DNA of 64,000 bases from an uncultured Myxococcales bacterium. GTDB taxonomy: Bacteria > Myxococcota_A > Polyangia > Polyangiales > Polyangiaceae. The notes under the pieces were generated by a model. The model was not told the origin of the DNA. It saw only the letters and a list, made by a program, of their open reading frames with translations, and did not search any database. Where the stretch lies: contig CALFNG010000207.1 in assembly GCA_937902985.1 (NCBI GenBank), positions 1 to 64,000 on the forward strand, in the 5' to 3' direction. Both the position numbers and the translations under genes were made by a program. Below are positions 62,416-64,000 of this stretch, in pieces. Every line of letters begins with the position of its first letter. The stretch's first letter is position 1.

Positions 62416-64000
62416 TGCGGTCGCCTCGCTGCTCGAGAATCGTCCCGGGCTTCCTTGGCCTCGCGCTCGGGCTGACTTCGCCCCTCGCGCGCGCGCAGGT
62501 GATCGCGGCCGAACCGACGGCGCCCATCGAAGCGCCGTTCCCCGACGGGGCGCCTGCCGTCGAGACCCAGGTGGTGCTGCAGCTCGTCGTCGACGCGTCG
62601 GGACACGTCGAGTCCGCCGTGGCGGTGTCACGGGCACCCGCCGATGCCCCGGACTCGTTCGTCGACGCGGCCTCGAGGGCGGCGAAAGGCGCCGTGTTCA
62701 CCCCGTCGAGTCGCGACGGCCGCCCTGTCCGGTCTCGCGTCGAGTACGTCGTGGTGTTCCCCGCGCCCGCGCCCGCGCCCGCGCCTGTACCCGTGCCCGC
62801 GCCGCTCTCCACCAGCGAACAAGACGAGGGCTACGCTCAGGTCGTCCAGGTTCGCGGGATGGGGTGGTCATCGCCGCGGGGCATCGACGACGTTCGCATC
62901 AAGCGCGATCTGCTCGAAGCCTCTCCCCGGCAGCAGACGAGCGAGATGCTCTCGGCCGCCCCCGGGTTCTTCGTCGATCACGAAGATGGTGAAGGCCTCG
63001 GCAACGACGTGTACCTCCGCGGCTTCGACCTGGAGCACGGCTCGGGAATCGAGATGCGCGTCGGCAACGTCCCGATCAATAGCCCTCTCCACGTGCAGGG
63101 GCAGGGGTACGCCGACGCGAATTTCATCATCCCCGAGGTCGTGCGAAGCGTCCGCGTTCTCGAGGGCCCCTACGATCCCCGCCAGGGCGACGCCGCGATC
63201 GTCGGCAGCGCCTACTTCGACCTCGGCGTCGCGGATCGCGGCATGCAGGTCAAGACCACGTACGGCTCGTTCAACCAGTTGCGCATCGTGGGGATCGCCG
63301 CGCCCGAGGGGGCAGACGAGGAGACGTTCGCCGCGTTCGCGCTCCGCAGGACCGACGGCTTCGGCGAGAACCGCGCGAGCGAGTCGGGGTCGATGAACGC
63401 TCAGTACGGCATCGACGTGAGCTCGCGCGATCACCTGCGTTTGCTGGCCACCGCGTACGGTGCTCGCTCGACCTTGCCGGGGGTCGTGCGCAAGGCCGAC
63501 GTCGACGCGGGGGTCATCGGCCTCTACGACAGCTACCCGTTCTATACGCAGGGTCAGGGAGCGCAAGCGTCGCGGGTCATCTTCGGCGCCGACTTCGACC
63601 ACGTCGCGCGGAGCGGCGCTCGCTTCGAATTCGCTCCCTGGGTGATGTGGACGGGCTTTCGCGATCGCCAGAACTTCACCGGCAACATCTACAGCTCGCA
63701 GCTCGATCCGGACCTCGCCGGGGGCATGGGCGATCTCTGGGAAACGACGAACGCCGAGACCGCCCTGGGGATGACGTCGCGCTTCCACGGCGCGCCGTGG
63801 GTCGTCGGCTCGTGGTTCGAGGGCACGGCCGAACCGGGGGTCTATGTCCGCGCCGGGCACACGGATCAGACGAAGAGCCTCATCAGCCCGCAGACCCTGG
63901 AGCCGTGGGACCGTCGCCTCGACGCAGGACTGAGTACGCTCGACGCCGCGGCGTACCTGGATCTCGATCTCCGCTTCTGGAAGAAGCTCCGCGTCTCCGG
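62415..64000 (+). CDS. TonB-dependent receptor with N-terminal TonB_C-like domain (partial)
   Basis: Not in the ORF track because it runs off the right edge. ATG 62415 overlaps the preceding stop. Signal peptide 'GFLGLALGLTSPLARAQ'. Residues ~45-110 ('TQVVLQLVVDASGHVESAVA', 'FVDAASRAAKGAVFTPSSRD') resemble a TonB C-terminal domain, then an Ala/Pro linker. The plug follows: 'TSEMLSAAPGFFVDHEDGEG', 'NDVYLRGFDLEHGSGIEMRV' and 'VVRSVRVLEGPYDPRQGDAA', then barrel strands. It should import a metal chelate or other ligand. Having TonB_C in the receptor is characteristic of some myxobacterial receptors. Confidence 0.88.
   Translation, partial: MRSPRCSRIVPGFLGLALGLTSPLARAQVIAAEPTAPIEAPFPDGAPAVETQVVLQLVVDASGHVESAVAVSRAPADAPDSFVDAASRAAKGAVFTPSSRDGRPVRSRVEYVVVFPAPAPAPAPVPVPAPLSTSEQDEGYAQVVQVRGMGWSSPRGIDDVRIKRDLLEASPRQQTSEMLSAAPGFFVDHEDGEGLGNDVYLRGFDLEHGSGIEMRVGNVPINSPLHVQGQGYADANFIIPEVVRSVRVLEGPYDPRQGDAAIVGSAYFDLGVADRGMQVKTTYGSFNQLRIVGIAAPEGADEETFAAFALRRTDGFGENRASESGSMNAQYGIDVSSRDHLRLLATAYGARSTLPGVVRKADVDAGVIGLYDSYPFYTQGQGAQASRVIFGADFDHVARSGARFEFAPWVMWTGFRDRQNFTGNIYSSQLDPDLAGGMGDLWETTNAETALGMTSRFHGAPWVVGSWFEGTAEPGVYVRAGHTDQTKSLISPQTLEPWDRRLDAGLSTLDAAAYLDLDLRFWKKLRVS

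Overview
The window looks like chromosomal DNA from a myxobacterium, most likely order Polyangiales (Myxococcota). The evidence is very high GC with strong GC3 bias, many Ala/Asp/Gly/Ser-linker lipoproteins and Cys-rich secreted proteins, a eukaryotic-like Ser/Thr kinase, a DUF2378/TIGR02265 protein, hybrid histidine kinases, a spd-type EF-G ('HIDSGKTT') and an ECF42-type sigma factor paired with a DGPF/YCII protein. No lineage was tested by search; this is inference from families. No tRNA, rRNA or CRISPR array was found.

Region by region. 1-1.6 kb holds broken pieces: an integrase-type transposase tail, an orphan secreted-protein fragment and a frameshifted Cys-rich lipoprotein. 1.6-6.8 kb is the most unusual gene locus: an AMMECR1 / alpha-alpha-toroid fusion translationally coupled to a YcaO enzyme, convergent with an acidic protein made of 18-residue '(M/V/W)VEA' tandem repeats, followed by a Cys-rich exported protein interrupted by an in-frame TGA. 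7.4-15.5 kb carries a Ser/Thr kinase, a METTL25-like methyltransferase, a chromate transporter, a frameshifted ATPase with an unknown partner, a nucleotidyltransferase pair and YCII + ECF sigma. 15.8-24.7 kb is core metabolism: arginine decarboxylase, the mutA-mutB-meaB methylmalonyl-CoA mutase operon and an MFS carrier. 25-29.7 kb has an RRM protein, VOC protein, tRNA modification enzymes (TruC-like and DTW, coupled) and a YchJ protein. 29.7-38.5 kb carries envelope genes: a VWA lipoprotein, membrane dipeptidase, DUF1624-like acyltransferase, an LPG-synthase-like membrane protein and a beta-lactamase/NamZ (DUF1343) fusion. 38.6-46.8 kb holds an RND efflux pump (permease and adaptor) divergent from HrpA helicase. 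47-49.9 kb has two surface proteins and a 'translational machinery' protein.

49.9-52.3 kb is a graveyard of gene fragments: a histidine kinase, an IS66 transposase joined in frame to the C-terminus of a cyclic glucan synthase, and a flavin reductase. 52.3-59.1 kb holds a REC-PAS-HK sensor, a Spy-like lipoprotein, CsbD and DUF3309 stress proteins, and a second hybrid kinase with Glu at the receiver phosphorylation site. Between a response-regulator stub and that kinase lies a strictly 44-bp-periodic array of alternating GCGACAT/TGTCGC half-sites with variable spacers. 59.5-64 kb has EF-G, a Tat-type lipoprotein and the start of a TonB-dependent receptor.

Two themes cut across the window. First, at least ten gene stubs (thiolase, LysR, YCII, KAS III, FAD oxidoreductase, FNR, histidine kinase, response regulator, DoxX, transposases) sit between intact genes, so this chromosome records many partial deletions. 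Second, families of short intergenic repeats recur just after stop codons: a GC-rich element seen four times, once as a perfect 30-bp inverted repeat, and an 18-bp element starting at the stop codon of two unrelated genes.
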